Assembly: GCA_017432565.1 (NCBI GenBank)
Contig: JAFRIW010000038.1
Span: 1 to 64,000 of the forward strand
Length of the DNA stretch: 64,000 nt
Direction: 5' to 3'
Source of the DNA: Lachnospiraceae bacterium
Lineage (GTDB): Bacteria > Bacillota > Clostridia > Lachnospirales > Lachnospiraceae
Positions within the stretch are counted from its first letter, which is position 1. Every line of letters starts with the position of its first letter. The notes under the pieces are model-generated. The model searched no databases. It saw nothing but the letters and a program-made list of their open reading frames with translations, and was not told where the DNA came from. Shown in pieces: positions 53,624-62,344 of the stretch. Both the position numbers and the translations under genes were made by a program.

Positions 53624-53651
53624 ATGCCGGGCGGTGATTTCCGCCCGGCAT
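53624..53651 (-). terminator. Terminator after tpiA
   Basis: Minus-strand ATGCCGGGCGG, six-base loop, CCGCCCGGCAT followed by TTTT: eleven GC-rich perfect pairs, 38 bases past the tpiA stop. Confidence 0.93.
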
Positions 53652-53688
53652 TCTGTTCTGATATTCTCAGATTTCAGTCAGTATTTTA

Positions 53689-54435
53689 TCAAGCGTTGAC
53701 GATCTGAGCAAAATCTGCCTTCAGGGACGCGCCGCCGATGAGGCCGCCGTCGATGTTCGGCATGGAAAGAAGCTCAGCTGCGTTGCCCGCGTTCATGGAG
53801 CCGCCGTACTGAATACGGATCGCCTCTGCGGTTGCCTCGTCATAGATCTCGCAGATCAGCTCGCGGATTGCCTTGCAGACTTCCTCAGCCTGCTCGGAAG
53901 TAGCGGTTCTGCCGGTTCCGATCGCCCAGATCGGCTCATAAGCGATGACCATGGAAGCTGCCTGCTCAGCGCTGACGCCCTGCAGATCAGACTTGATCTG
54001 GAGACGGATCCAGTCCAGCGTCACGCCCGCTTCTCTCTGCTCCAGCGTCTCGCCGCAGCACAGGATCGGGGTGAGGCCTTTTTCGAAAGCCTTCAGGACC
54101 TTCTTGTTCAGGAACGTATCATCTTCCTTGAAATACTCTCTTCTCTCGGAGTGGCCGATGATAACAAACTTTACGCCTGCATCAACCAGCATATCCGGGG
54201 AGATCTCACCGGTGAAAGCGCCCTTGTCCTCGATATACATATTCTCAGCGCCGACCATGACGTTTGTTCCTGCGACCGCTTCCGCGACCGGAACGATGTC
54301 GATGGCGGGAACGCAGTAAACGACGTCCACATCGTCATTCTTTACAAGCGGAGCAAGCAGCGCCACGAGTTCCTTCGCCTCACTGGGCGTCTTGTTCATT
54401 TTCCAGTTGCCGGCAATAATTCTTCTGCGTGCCAT
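53689..54435 (-). CDS. tpiA: Triosephosphate isomerase
   Basis: Interconverts glyceraldehyde-3-phosphate and dihydroxyacetone phosphate in glycolysis. 248 residues from the ATG at 54435, beginning [14 protein letters not shown] with the catalytic Lys. The catalytic His is in [11 protein letters not shown] and the Glu in [13 protein letters not shown]; the C-terminal phosphate loop [13 protein letters not shown] is present. An upstream in-frame start would add 11 residues and is less likely, though AGGAGG is twelve bases before the chosen ATG, a long gap. It follows pgk by 36 bases and ends at a strong terminator. Confidence 0.98.
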   Translation of the reverse strand: MARRRIIAGNWKMNKTPSEAKELVALLAPLVKNDDVDVVYCVPAIDIVPVAEAVAGTNVMVGAENMYIEDKGAFTGEISPDMLVDAGVKFVIIGHSERREYFKEDDTFLNKKVLKAFEKGLTPILCCGETLEQREAGVTLDWIRLQIKSDLQGVSAEQAASMVIAYEPIWAIGTGRTATSEQAEEVCKAIRELICEIYDEATAEAIRIQYGGSMNAGNAAELLSMPNIDGGLIGGASLKADFAQIVNA

Positions 54436-54471
54436 TCTATCTTCTATCCTCCTGTATAACTTCCTCAATCC

Positions 54472-55683
54472 TTACTTGTCGTTTGCAGCTGCAACGCCCG
54501 GAAGCTCCTTGCCCTCGAGGAACTCAAGGGAAGCGCCGCCGCCGGTGGAGATGTGGCTCATCTTCGGTCCGAAGCCCATCTGGTTGACTGCTGCTGCGGA
54601 ATCGCCGCCGCCGATGATGGTCGTTGCATCTGTATCGGCAAGTGCCTGTGCAACTGCCTTGGTGCCGGCTGCGAGAACCGGGTTCTCGAACACGCCCATC
54701 GGGCCGTTCCATACGACGGTTTTGGCGGATTTTGCCGCCTCGGCATAAAGCTCTCTGGTCTTGGGGCCGATATCCATGCCCATCTTGTCAGCCGGGATCG
54801 CATCTGCCGCAACAACTTCGGTAGCGATCTCAGGATCATCGATCGGATCCGGGAAGTGATCGGTCACAACTGTGTCAACAGGGAGCAGAAGCTTCTTGCC
54901 CAGCTGCTCTGCCTTCGCAATCATCTCGCCGCAGTACTCGATCTTCTCGTTGTCAACAAGAGAAGTTCCGATCTCATAGCCCTTCGCCTTCAGGAAGGTA
55001 TAAGCCATGCCGCCGCCGATGATCAGGGTGTCGCACTTCTCGAGCAGGTTGTTGATGACGTTCAGCTTGTCAGCAACCTTCGCGCCGCCAAGGATCGCGA
55101 CGAAAGGACGGACCGGGTTCTCAACAGCGTTGCCCAGGAAGTCGATTTCCTTCTGCATCAGGTATCCGACAACAGCGACCGGTGCCAGCTCGGCTACACC
55201 GACGTTGGAGCAGTGTGCTCTGTGGGCTGTGCCGAATGCATCGTTGACGAAGACGTCGCACAGGGAAGCGAGCTCTTTGGAGAACTCTTCGCCGTTCTTG
55301 GTCTCTTCCTTGCGATAACGGGTGTTCTGAAGAAGGATCACGTCGCCGTCGTTCATGGCTGCAACTGCTGCCTTCGCGTTCTCGCCGACAACTTCATCAT
55401 CTGCCGCAAACTTGACTTCCTGGCCCAGGAGCTCGGAAAGTCTTGCAGCGACCGGTGCAAGAGACAGCTCCGGCTTCGGCTCTCCCTTCGGCTTGCCGAG
55501 GTGGGAGCACAGAATAACCTTTCCGCCGTCCGCGATCAGCTTTTTGATCGTAGGAAGCGCAGCGACCAGACGGTTCTCATCGGTGATCTTTCCGTCCTTG
55601 AGCGGAACATTGAAATCACATCTGCAGAGAACGCGCAGTCCCTTGACGTTGATGTCATCAACGGATTTCTTGTTTAATCCCAT
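54472..55683 (-). CDS. pgk: Phosphoglycerate kinase
   Basis: Substrate-level ATP formation from 1,3-bisphosphoglycerate. 403 residues. N-terminal substrate motif [13 protein letters not shown] and the basic-patch [10 protein letters not shown]; the ATP-binding half has [23 protein letters not shown] and the glycine-rich [15 protein letters not shown], then [18 protein letters not shown]. It lies between gap and tpiA; a hairpin between gap and pgk may lower expression relative to gap, with pgk and tpiA together. Confidence 0.98.
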   Translation of the reverse strand: MGLNKKSVDDINVKGLRVLCRCDFNVPLKDGKITDENRLVAALPTIKKLIADGGKVILCSHLGKPKGEPKPELSLAPVAARLSELLGQEVKFAADDEVVGENAKAAVAAMNDGDVILLQNTRYRKEETKNGEEFSKELASLCDVFVNDAFGTAHRAHCSNVGVAELAPVAVVGYLMQKEIDFLGNAVENPVRPFVAILGGAKVADKLNVINNLLEKCDTLIIGGGMAYTFLKAKGYEIGTSLVDNEKIEYCGEMIAKAEQLGKKLLLPVDTVVTDHFPDPIDDPEIATEVVAADAIPADKMGMDIGPKTRELYAEAAKSAKTVVWNGPMGVFENPVLAAGTKAVAQALADTDATTIIGGGDSAAAVNQMGFGPKMSHISTGGGASLEFLEGKELPGVAAANDK

Positions 55684-55745
55684 AATCTGAATCCTCCATG
55701 TGAATTATTAGGGTTTTGCCTTAAGAAAATCTTTCTTAAGAAAAT

Positions 55746-55771
55746 GGGGCCCGGCCCTGAAGCCGGACCCC
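55746..55771 (-). terminator. Hairpin terminator/attenuator between gap and pgk
   Basis: Minus-strand GGGGTCCGGC, six-base loop, GCCGGGCCCC then ATTTTCTT. The single non-Watson-Crick position is a G-U on the minus strand but A-C on the plus strand, which points to minus-strand use. Behind it TTTTCTTAAG occurs twice. Confidence 0.8.
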
Positions 55772-55799
55772 ACAAGGTCTACCTGATTTCTTCCGTGAC

Positions 55800-56828
55800 T
55801 CAGCCGAGCTCAGCGAAATACTTGATGGTGCGGACCATCTGGCTGGTGTAGGAATTCTCGTTGTCATACCAGGAAACAACCTGAACCTCGGTCTTGTCGT
55901 CGCCGACAGGGTTGACCATGGTCTGTGTTGCGTCGAACAGAGAACCGAATCTCATGCCGATGATATCGGAGGAAACGATCTCCTCGGTGTTGTATCCGAA
56001 GGACTCGGTAGCCTGTGCCTTCATGGCGGCATTGACTTCATCCTTGGTTACCTTGCCGTTGACAACTGCGAACAGCATGGTGGTGGAGCCTGTAGGTGTG
56101 GGAACGCGCTGTGCAGCGCCGATCAGCTTGCCGTTCAGCTCCGGGATAACCAGGCCGATTGCCTTTGCAGCACCGGTGCTGTTGGGAACGATGTTGACTG
56201 CGCCTGCGCGGCTTCTTCTCTTGTCACCCTTTCTCTGAGGGCCGTCAAGGATCATCTGATCGCCGGTGTAAGCGTGGATGGTGCACATAATGCCGGACTC
56301 GATCGGAGCCAGGTCATTCAGAGCCTTCGCCATCGGTGCAAGGCAGTTGGTTGTGCAGGAAGCTGCGGAAATGATGGTGTCTTCCTTGGTCAGTGTGGTG
56401 TGGTTTACGTTGTAAACGATGGTCGGCAGATCATTGCCTGCAGGAGCAGAAATAACGACCTTCTTGGCGCCGGCATTGATGTGAGCCTGAGCCTTCGCCT
56501 TGCTGGTGTAGAATCCGGAGCACTCCAGAACGACGTCAACGCCGATCTCGCCCCAAGGGCAATTGTTTGCATCGGGCTCTTTGTAAATCTTAATGGTCTG
56601 GCCCTTTACAGTGATGGTTCCCGCTTCGTCATCAGCAGTAACCTGGTCCTCTTCGCCGATGGCAACATATCTGCCCTGGGAAGAATCATACTTCAGAAGG
56701 TGTGCAAGCATGGAAGGAGTGGTCAGATCGTTGATTGCAACGATTTCATATCCCTCTGCGCCAAACATCTGTCTGAAAGCCAGACGACCGATACGGCCAA
56801 AACCATTAATTGCTACTTTTACTGCCAT
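55800..56828 (-). CDS. gap: Glyceraldehyde-3-phosphate dehydrogenase
   Basis: NAD-dependent glycolytic dehydrogenase. 342 residues. The NAD-binding start is [18 protein letters not shown], the catalytic Cys is in [17 protein letters not shown], the paired His in AYTGDQ region follows, and [13 protein letters not shown] and [15 protein letters not shown] are present. AGGAGGAG precedes the ATG. First gene of gap-pgk-tpiA, driven by a promoter with a perfect -10. It is divergent from the PHP phosphatase gene. Confidence 0.98.
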   Translation of the reverse strand: MAVKVAINGFGRIGRLAFRQMFGAEGYEIVAINDLTTPSMLAHLLKYDSSQGRYVAIGEEDQVTADDEAGTITVKGQTIKIYKEPDANNCPWGEIGVDVVLECSGFYTSKAKAQAHINAGAKKVVISAPAGNDLPTIVYNVNHTTLTKEDTIISAASCTTNCLAPMAKALNDLAPIESGIMCTIHAYTGDQMILDGPQRKGDKRRSRAGAVNIVPNSTGAAKAIGLVIPELNGKLIGAAQRVPTPTGSTTMLFAVVNGKVTKDEVNAAMKAQATESFGYNTEEIVSSDIIGMRFGSLFDATQTMVNPVGDDKTEVQVVSWYDNENSYTSQMVRTIKYFAELG

Positions 56829-56906
56829 TTGTTTCTCCTCCTATACGTTTGGAATCGTTATGCATCAACCTGACAGTCACTTCGTCAAGTTTTTATCAGC
56901 TTTTTC

Positions 56907-56936
56907 ATTATAGGCCATCCGCCCGGTAAAATTCAA
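56907..56936 (-). promoter_or_regulatory. Promoter of gap
   Basis: Minus-strand TTGAAT, 18-base spacer, TATAAT (perfect -10). It leaves a leader of about 70 bases. It is back to back with the promoter of the PHP gene, ten bases apart. Confidence 0.72.
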
Positions 56937-56946
56937 CCCTGTTTCA

Positions 56947-56975
56947 ATGAAATTACTGACCCGGCGTGCTATACT
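56947..56975 (+). promoter_or_regulatory. Promoter of the PHP phosphatase gene
   Basis: ATGAAA, 17-base spacer, TATACT, with TGC in front of the -10 (extended -10). Transcription would begin near 56982, about 43 bases before the chosen ATG. This argues against the longer in-frame start at 56947. Confidence 0.6.
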
Positions 56976-57024
56976 TTTCGCAGAAACGAAAGCAGAATCT
57001 CAGGCAGGAAAGGCGGACCGCACA

Positions 57025-57861
57025 ATGCCCATAAAAGCCGATTGTCACATTCACTCTCACCACTCCGGTGATTCCGATGCTCCCATGCGCGCCCAGATCG
57101 AGTCGGCGCTCTCGGCGGGTCTTTCCGCTCTGTGCTTCACAGAGCATTACGATCCCGTTTTTCCTTATGAAAACATACCGGAACTGGCCCCCGGAACCTT
57201 CGACCTGGATCTTGCCGCCTACCGGGACGAATTTCTGTCGCTGCAGGAAGAATACCGCGGTCGCATCCGCCTGCACTTCGGCGTCGAGCTGGGACTGCAG
57301 CCGCATATCGCCAGGGAGCTTGAGCGCTGGACAGCCGCCGCCCCGGATCCGGAATTCATCATCGGGTCCGTGCATGTATTGGACGGACGGGATCCTTATT
57401 ACCCGGAGGTCTTCGCAGGCAGGACGGACCAGGAGGTCTTCCGCAGCTATTTTGAGGAAGTGCTCGCCTGTGTGAAGGCGTTTCATTCCTTCCAGTCCAT
57501 GGGCCATCTGGATTATATCGTCCGCTACGGACAGAGCGGGCGCGATGCCCTCTACCGCCCGGCGGATTATCTGGATGTGGCGGATGAAATCCTGAAAATC
57601 CTGATTGAGCACGGAATTGCCCTGGAAATCAATACCGCTCCCCTCTCAAAAGGCTGCCGGGAGTGCAATCCCGCTTCCCTGATCGTGCGCCGCTATAAAG
57701 AGCTGGGCGGCGAGCGGATCACCGTCGGAAGCGATGCGCATGCGCCGGGGAAAATTGCGCAGTATTTCAAAACCGCAGAACAGATGCTGCTGTCCTGCGG
57801 TTTCAGATACTATTGTGTATTCGATCACAAAGAACCTTCCATGCTGCCGCTTACGGAATAA
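57025..57861 (+). CDS. PHP-domain phosphatase, histidinol-phosphatase (HisJ) type
   Basis: A 278-residue metal-dependent phosphoesterase. PHP motif 1 is DCHIHSHHSGDS, motif 2 LCFTEHYDP, motif 3 GVELGLQPH, then IGSVHVLDG, MGHLDYIVRYG and the C-terminal VGSDAHAPGKIAQYF, together giving the trinuclear metal site. This is the HisK/HisJ subfamily layout, but no his genes are near, so the substrate could differ. The ATG at 57025 is chosen because motif 1 then starts at residue 6 as in relatives and because the promoter lies inside the longer form; the ribosome binding site is weak (AGGAAAGG, distant). Confidence 0.87.
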   Translation: MPIKADCHIHSHHSGDSDAPMRAQIESALSAGLSALCFTEHYDPVFPYENIPELAPGTFDLDLAAYRDEFLSLQEEYRGRIRLHFGVELGLQPHIARELERWTAAAPDPEFIIGSVHVLDGRDPYYPEVFAGRTDQEVFRSYFEEVLACVKAFHSFQSMGHLDYIVRYGQSGRDALYRPADYLDVADEILKILIEHGIALEINTAPLSKGCRECNPASLIVRRYKELGGERITVGSDAHAPGKIAQYFKTAEQMLLSCGFRYYCVFDHKEPSMLPLTE

Positions 57862-57882
57862 CAGGCAAAATTCCGCTGCCGC

Positions 57883-59007
57883 TCATTGTATGATGCCGCC
57901 GCCCAGCACATACCCGTGCTCGCAGCCGCCCTCATAAAAGACACAGGATTGTCCGGGTGTGACCGCCCGGACTTTTTCTCGGAACCGGCATGTGATTTCA
58001 TCGGGGCCGGTCCGGGTCATCGTACAGGGTGCACCCCTGTGGGCGTACCGGATTTTGGCTGTCACGTCTCTGCTCTCTCCGATGCCAAATTCATCCGGAT
58101 CCATCCCGAGAAAATTCAGATCCCTGCACACAAGCTGATCGGAATAAACGTCTTCATCCCGGCCGATCACCACTGTGTTGTCCTGCGGGTGAATGGCTGT
58201 CACCACGGCGCGGTGTCCCAGCGAGATTCCCAGGCGCTTTCTCTGCCCGATCGTATAATGTGTGATGCCCCGGTGCTCTCCCAGATCCTGTCCGTCGGAC
58301 GTCCGGAATCTTCCCGGCGGCGGGATGCGCCCCGGCGCCTCCTGCTCAAGGAAGGCCGCATAGCCACCCTCGACGCCCTCCGCAAAACAGGCGTCCTGCG
58401 AATCCTTCTGCGCGGCGGACGGAATTCCCGCCTGCGCCGCGATCCGGCGCACAGCTGGCTTGTCATACTCTCCGAGCGGCATCAGCGCGTGAGACAGCTG
58501 CTCCTGCGTCAGACGATAAAGGACGTAGGTCTGATCCTTGTCCGCCGAAGCCGAGTTACTGACCGTATACCTGCCGTTCTCAAGCTGAAGCACCCGGCCG
58601 TAATGGCCGGTGGCAATCCAGTCCGCCCCGTGTTCCTGTGCGGCTTTCAGCAGCATATCCCACTTCACATAGCGGTTGCATCGCACGCACGGATTCGGCG
58701 TCCGCCCACGCAGATATTCTTCGACAAAATCCGAAATCACTTCGCGGCGGAAGACGTCCCGATAGTAAACAGTATAATGAGGGATTCCCAGATATTCACA
58801 GATCTTCGCAGCGGCGATCTCGTCCCGGTCTACGCATCCGCAATCCGGCTGCCGGGCAGCGAGCTGATCCAGTCTGCGGCACTCCTCTTCGTCATGCCAC
58901 ACCTGCATCGTCACGCCGATGACCTCATATCCCTGTTGAGATAAAAGATATGCCGTGACGGAGGAATCCACTCCGCCCGACATACCCACCATAACCCTTT
59001 TATTCAT
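57883..59007 (-). CDS. mnmA: tRNA-specific 2-thiouridylase MnmA
   Basis: Adds sulfur to U34 of Lys, Glu and Gln tRNAs. 374 residues. The PP-loop motif is MSGGVDSSV at residues 9-17, the catalytic cysteines lie in NPCVRCNRYVKW and KDSQDACFAEG, and HYGRV and HYTIGQRKRLGI are also family motifs. The ATG at 59007 has only a weak AGAAAG upstream. The usual partner cysteine desulfurase gene is not adjacent. It is downstream of the Gfo/Idh gene on the same strand and convergent with the PHP gene, 21 bases apart. Confidence 0.97.
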   Translation of the reverse strand: MNKRVMVGMSGGVDSSVTAYLLSQQGYEVIGVTMQVWHDEEECRRLDQLAARQPDCGCVDRDEIAAAKICEYLGIPHYTVYYRDVFRREVISDFVEEYLRGRTPNPCVRCNRYVKWDMLLKAAQEHGADWIATGHYGRVLQLENGRYTVSNSASADKDQTYVLYRLTQEQLSHALMPLGEYDKPAVRRIAAQAGIPSAAQKDSQDACFAEGVEGGYAAFLEQEAPGRIPPPGRFRTSDGQDLGEHRGITHYTIGQRKRLGISLGHRAVVTAIHPQDNTVVIGRDEDVYSDQLVCRDLNFLGMDPDEFGIGESRDVTAKIRYAHRGAPCTMTRTGPDEITCRFREKVRAVTPGQSCVFYEGGCEHGYVLGGGIIQ

Positions 59008-59070
59008 AGGCTTTCTGCACTGTCAGATTGTATACGGGAGATTGTGTGCGGAAACCGGAGCGTCCCGGGA

Positions 59071-60333
59071 TCAGTCCCAGAGCTGCGCCTCCGACATCTG
59101 CTCCGTCTCCTGTGTCATGACTTCGGAGGTCTCCGAGATGTTCTCCGCCGTCTCTGCCGCCGGTGCTGCGGTCAGCTCAGCTGTCTCCGCTGCCGTCTCC
59201 TCCGCCGCCGGAGCGATGTCCGCAGCGGGCTCGCTGACTTCCGGTGCCGGGGCTGGTGCAGGATCTGCAAAAACCGGCGCGGGCTCAGGCGCACTGACTT
59301 CCGGCGCCTGCACGGGTTCGGGCTCAGCCGCTTCAATTGCCGGTACCGCGCTGATTTCACAGGGATACACCACGCCGAACTGTCTGCGGATCTCATCCAT
59401 CAGATGCATGATCGATATCGTCTCGCTTCTGGGCATTTCCTGGCAGTCCGAAGCGCCCTGCTTCACGGCTTTGGCAAAAGCTTCCACTTCATATTCGTAG
59501 CCGGTGTTCTGCTTCGGTCTCTTGTAGGAGGAGAGCTGTTTGTTGTCGAGATCATAGACTGTAATGCTCTCAAAGTTATTGATGTTCTCGACAATCATAT
59601 AGCCCTTTGTGCCGGTGATGATGCCTTTCCGGTCCGAGACGCCAGCCATGGTCGCGGTCAGGACGGCCATCTTGCCGCTCGGGTATTTCAGCGTGATGCT
59701 TTCCTGCTCATCCAGGTGCTTCGAGGTATAAGTACAGGCAGCATGAACCTCGCTGATTTCAAGTCCGAAGAACATGGCGGCAAAATTCAGCGGATAAACG
59801 CCCAGATCCAACAGGGTTCCTCCGCCCAGTGCTGGCTCGATGAGGCGCTGTTTTCTGCGGACATTGTAGCCGAGATTGGCGGTCAGCATGACCGGCTCGC
59901 CGATGACTTTGCTGTCCAGTACGTCACGGATGGTTCCGGCCATCGGCATGAACCGCACCCACATGGCTTCCGTCAGGAGGACCTGATGGCTGTCCGCGAT
60001 CTCATAAAGTGTCTCAGCCTGCTTCGCGTTGATGGTGAAGGCTTTCTCCATCAGGACGTGCTTTCCGTGCTCCAGAAACAGCTTCGCATTCTCAAAATGC
60101 TCTGAGTGCGGCGTCGCGATGTAGACAAAATTGACTTTACTGTCTTCTGCCAGTTCTTCATAAGAACCGTACATTTTTTTGATTCCGTGCTGCTCGCCGA
60201 ATTCAGATGCTCTGCTTGCATCCCGGGATGCAACTGCATACAGGCGCACGCCGCGCACCTTGCGCACGGTCTCCGCCATTACAGAAGCCATCCTGCCGGT
60301 TCCGATGATTGCCATATTCAGCTTTCCAAACAT
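59071..60333 (-). CDS. Gfo/Idh/MocA oxidoreductase with an 85-residue Ala/Pro/Glu tail
   Basis: NAD(P)-dependent dehydrogenase, probably acting on a sugar or cyclitol. Residues 1-120 form the Rossmann domain (MAIIGTGRMASVMAETV, VYIATPHSEHFENAKLFLEHGKHVLMEKAF in pieces, with the EK.. motif lysine), and 125-330 the C-terminal beta-sheet domain (GGGTLLDLGVYPLNFAAMFF). After residue 335 comes a low-complexity tail of A, P and E to residue 420, not seen in typical ~330-residue relatives. The start overlaps the stop of the SH3-domain gene by one base (TGATG), so the two are translationally coupled. Confidence 0.9.
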   Translation of the reverse strand: MFGKLNMAIIGTGRMASVMAETVRKVRGVRLYAVASRDASRASEFGEQHGIKKMYGSYEELAEDSKVNFVYIATPHSEHFENAKLFLEHGKHVLMEKAFTINAKQAETLYEIADSHQVLLTEAMWVRFMPMAGTIRDVLDSKVIGEPVMLTANLGYNVRRKQRLIEPALGGGTLLDLGVYPLNFAAMFFGLEISEVHAACTYTSKHLDEQESITLKYPSGKMAVLTATMAGVSDRKGIITGTKGYMIVENINNFESITVYDLDNKQLSSYKRPKQNTGYEYEVEAFAKAVKQGASDCQEMPRSETISIMHLMDEIRRQFGVVYPCEISAVPAIEAAEPEPVQAPEVSAPEPAPVFADPAPAPAPEVSEPAADIAPAAEETAAETAELTAAPAAETAENISETSEVMTQETEQMSEAQLWD

Positions 60334-62150
60334 CAGTCAACCTCCTCTATGAATTCAGTCTTGATATATCCGGTTTCACCGTCATATGTGACCTTGGACC
60401 AGCCGTTCCCGGCATCCTCGACCACTTCGACCTCATCTCCGCCGTACAGCATTGTAATGGAATCACTGTCGATGCTGGCGCTGCTGCGCAGATTGACTGC
60501 CTCGAGGACGCGGGCTTTTGATCCGGCGGGAATCGGCTGAACCGGTGTCTCTTCAGCCTGCTCCTCTTCCTGAGCCGCTTCCTCCGGCTGCTCCTCAGGC
60601 TGTTCTTCCACAGCCTCTTCTGTTTCCGGCTGCTCTTCTTCGGCAGCCTGCTGCCCAGCGCCGGGTGAGACATCCTCCCCCGCCAGCATTCTGGCGGCCT
60701 GGATCCGGATGTCCTCCGTCACTACATCAATGTATTCCTCCAGTTCCGGATCGGATGCGAGCATCTCGTTGTACTTCGCCGCCACCCGGTTGTTCAGATC
60801 GACCACATCGTCCTGAATGGTGACAAGCTGAACATAGCTGAGCACGTCAGCGGGGAGCTGAGCCTTGATATACAGGCTTCCGTCATCCCGGCTCGCCGCA
60901 AACATCGTCGTCATGCCGGGAATAGCCGCGTCGTATCCGTTCAGGATCTCCTCCGTGTAGGCATAAACCACATAGGTTCCCTCGGACGGGCCGTCCTTGC
61001 TGTAGACATCAATCAGCGGATAAGACAGAATGTGGTCTCCCGTCGCGCGGATCCGGATGAGATCTTCCTCTGTCAGTCCCTCTGTCAGCGCGGAAATCGT
61101 TGCTGTATCACTGTCCGCGTAGGCATTGTAGTACGTAGTGATCAGCTCGTTCAGATCCTCATAGGCGTTCAGCTTCAGCTCGACAGCCTGCATACCCGGG
61201 ATCTGCTCCATCAGGGCTTCCGTGTTCTCCTGTGCGGCTTCCTCCCGGCGGCGGGCGGTGGCTGCAAACAGCGCTGTCAGTACGGCGGCAGCCAGCAGCA
61301 CGGCGGGCAGAAGCACCCGCGTTCTGACTACCCGGTCACTCAGACCTCTCTTCTTCGAGGAATGCCGTTTCTGCCTTACAGGATAGCCGTTGTAACCGTA
61401 ATCCTCTCTCTTCGCGGGCGCAGGGCGGCGGTTGGTGCCGTATCCGTCATATCCCTCCGATGCCGCATCATCATAATACTCTTCTTCGTATTCCTCCTCG
61501 GGTGCGGGGCTCTGCATCTGACCGGCGTAAGCTGCTGCCTGTGCTGCTGCCACTGCATCTACCGGGCTGGAAAACACGCCGCCGGCGGCAGGTGTCTGTG
61601 GCGGATAAGGCGCTGCCGCCGGTGCACCCGGCTGATTCATCTGCGGCTGCATCGGCTGCACGTACGGCGGGACAGGCTGATTCATCTGCGGCGGATAGGG
61701 TTCTGCCGCCGGTATGTAAGGCTGTTCCTGAAGGACCGGCTTCACATACGGCTGCCCCGGCTGATGAACCTGCGGCGGGACGTCCTGCGGGAGCGGCTGT
61801 TCCGTCATGGGCGGGACCGGCTGCTCTGTCACCTGCGGGACCGGTTCATCCTGCTGCATATCCTGCGGTTCTTCTTCCGGGAAAGACTCTTCCGGAAAAG
61901 AAACTTCCTCTGTCTCCGGCGCTTCCTGCGGTTCTTCCGCAGACTCCTTTCCGCTGCCGGCAGCTCCTGCCAGTACATCCGGTACCGGGATTTCTGAGAG
62001 GGGCGGAATGTCTAATCCGTTTCCGTTCTGTTCCTGTGTAAAAAAGGAAACCTCATCCAGAGAAGGGAGCCGTACGGTTCCGTCCGGAATAGCGGAGTCC
62101 TGTGACTCCTGCAGTTCCAGGTCTCTGTTTTCCTGTAAATCGCTCATCAA
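60333..62150 (-). CDS. Membrane protein with Pro-rich cytosolic region and C-terminal bacterial SH3 domain
   Basis: A 605-residue protein. The first 250 residues are acidic and then Pro/Gln/Tyr-rich with repeats such as PYPPQMNQP; a basic stretch and one membrane helix (about 278-302) follow; residues 305-480 form an extracytoplasmic helical domain of unknown family (NAYEDLNELITTYYNAYADSD); 490-545 is a Glu-rich linker; and 548-605 is an SH3b domain (VNLRSSASIDSDSITMLYGGDEVEVV). SH3b domains often bind peptidoglycan, so a wall-linked role is likely but unproven. It is coupled to the Gfo/Idh gene. Confidence 0.8.
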   Translation of the reverse strand: MMSDLQENRDLELQESQDSAIPDGTVRLPSLDEVSFFTQEQNGNGLDIPPLSEIPVPDVLAGAAGSGKESAEEPQEAPETEEVSFPEESFPEEEPQDMQQDEPVPQVTEQPVPPMTEQPLPQDVPPQVHQPGQPYVKPVLQEQPYIPAAEPYPPQMNQPVPPYVQPMQPQMNQPGAPAAAPYPPQTPAAGGVFSSPVDAVAAAQAAAYAGQMQSPAPEEEYEEEYYDDAASEGYDGYGTNRRPAPAKREDYGYNGYPVRQKRHSSKKRGLSDRVVRTRVLLPAVLLAAAVLTALFAATARRREEAAQENTEALMEQIPGMQAVELKLNAYEDLNELITTYYNAYADSDTATISALTEGLTEEDLIRIRATGDHILSYPLIDVYSKDGPSEGTYVVYAYTEEILNGYDAAIPGMTTMFAASRDDGSLYIKAQLPADVLSYVQLVTIQDDVVDLNNRVAAKYNEMLASDPELEEYIDVVTEDIRIQAARMLAGEDVSPGAGQQAAEEEQPETEEAVEEQPEEQPEEAAQEEEQAEETPVQPIPAGSKARVLEAVNLRSSASIDSDSITMLYGGDEVEVVEDAGNGWSKVTYDGETGYIKTEFIEEVD

Positions 62151-62175
62151 AATCCTCCTGGCTTATCTTGACAAA

Positions 62176-62203
62176 AAAACCGTGACTCGCTCGTCACGGT
62201 TTT
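62176..62203 (-). terminator. Terminator after tRNA-Arg
   Basis: Minus-strand AAAACCGTGAC, six-base loop, GTCACGGTTTT continuing into T7. Eleven perfect pairs, 25 bases past the tRNA 3' end. Confidence 0.9.
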
Positions 62204-62227
62204 CATTGTGCCGCTCTGCGCGGACAA

Positions 62228-62299
62228 TGCAACCGGCGGGAATCGAACCCACATTAATGGCGTCGGAGGCCACCGTTCTATCCGTTAGACTACGGTTGC
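62228..62299 (-). tRNA. tRNA-Arg (anticodon CCG)
   Basis: Cloverleaf read by eye on the minus strand: acceptor GCAACCG/CGGTTGC, D-arm starting GTCTAACGGAT, anticodon stem GTGGC/GCCAT with loop CTCCGAC (anticodon CCG, reading CGG), and T-arm GTGGG-TTCGATT-CCCGC. The discriminator base is A and CCA is not encoded. It lies between thrS and the SH3-protein gene, with a strong terminator behind it. Confidence 0.93.
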
Positions 62300-62302
62300 A
62301 AA

Positions 62303-62330
62303 TGAGATGCCCTGTCGCCAGGGCGTCTCA
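62303..62330 (-). terminator. Hairpin between thrS and tRNA-Arg
   Basis: TGAGATGCCCTG and CAGGGCGTCTCA pair over twelve positions with a four-base loop (one mismatch on the minus strand). It lies 15 bases past the thrS stop but has no T-run, so it may be a processing site or weak terminator. Confidence 0.5.
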
Positions 62331-62344
62331 CATAATACCACAAA

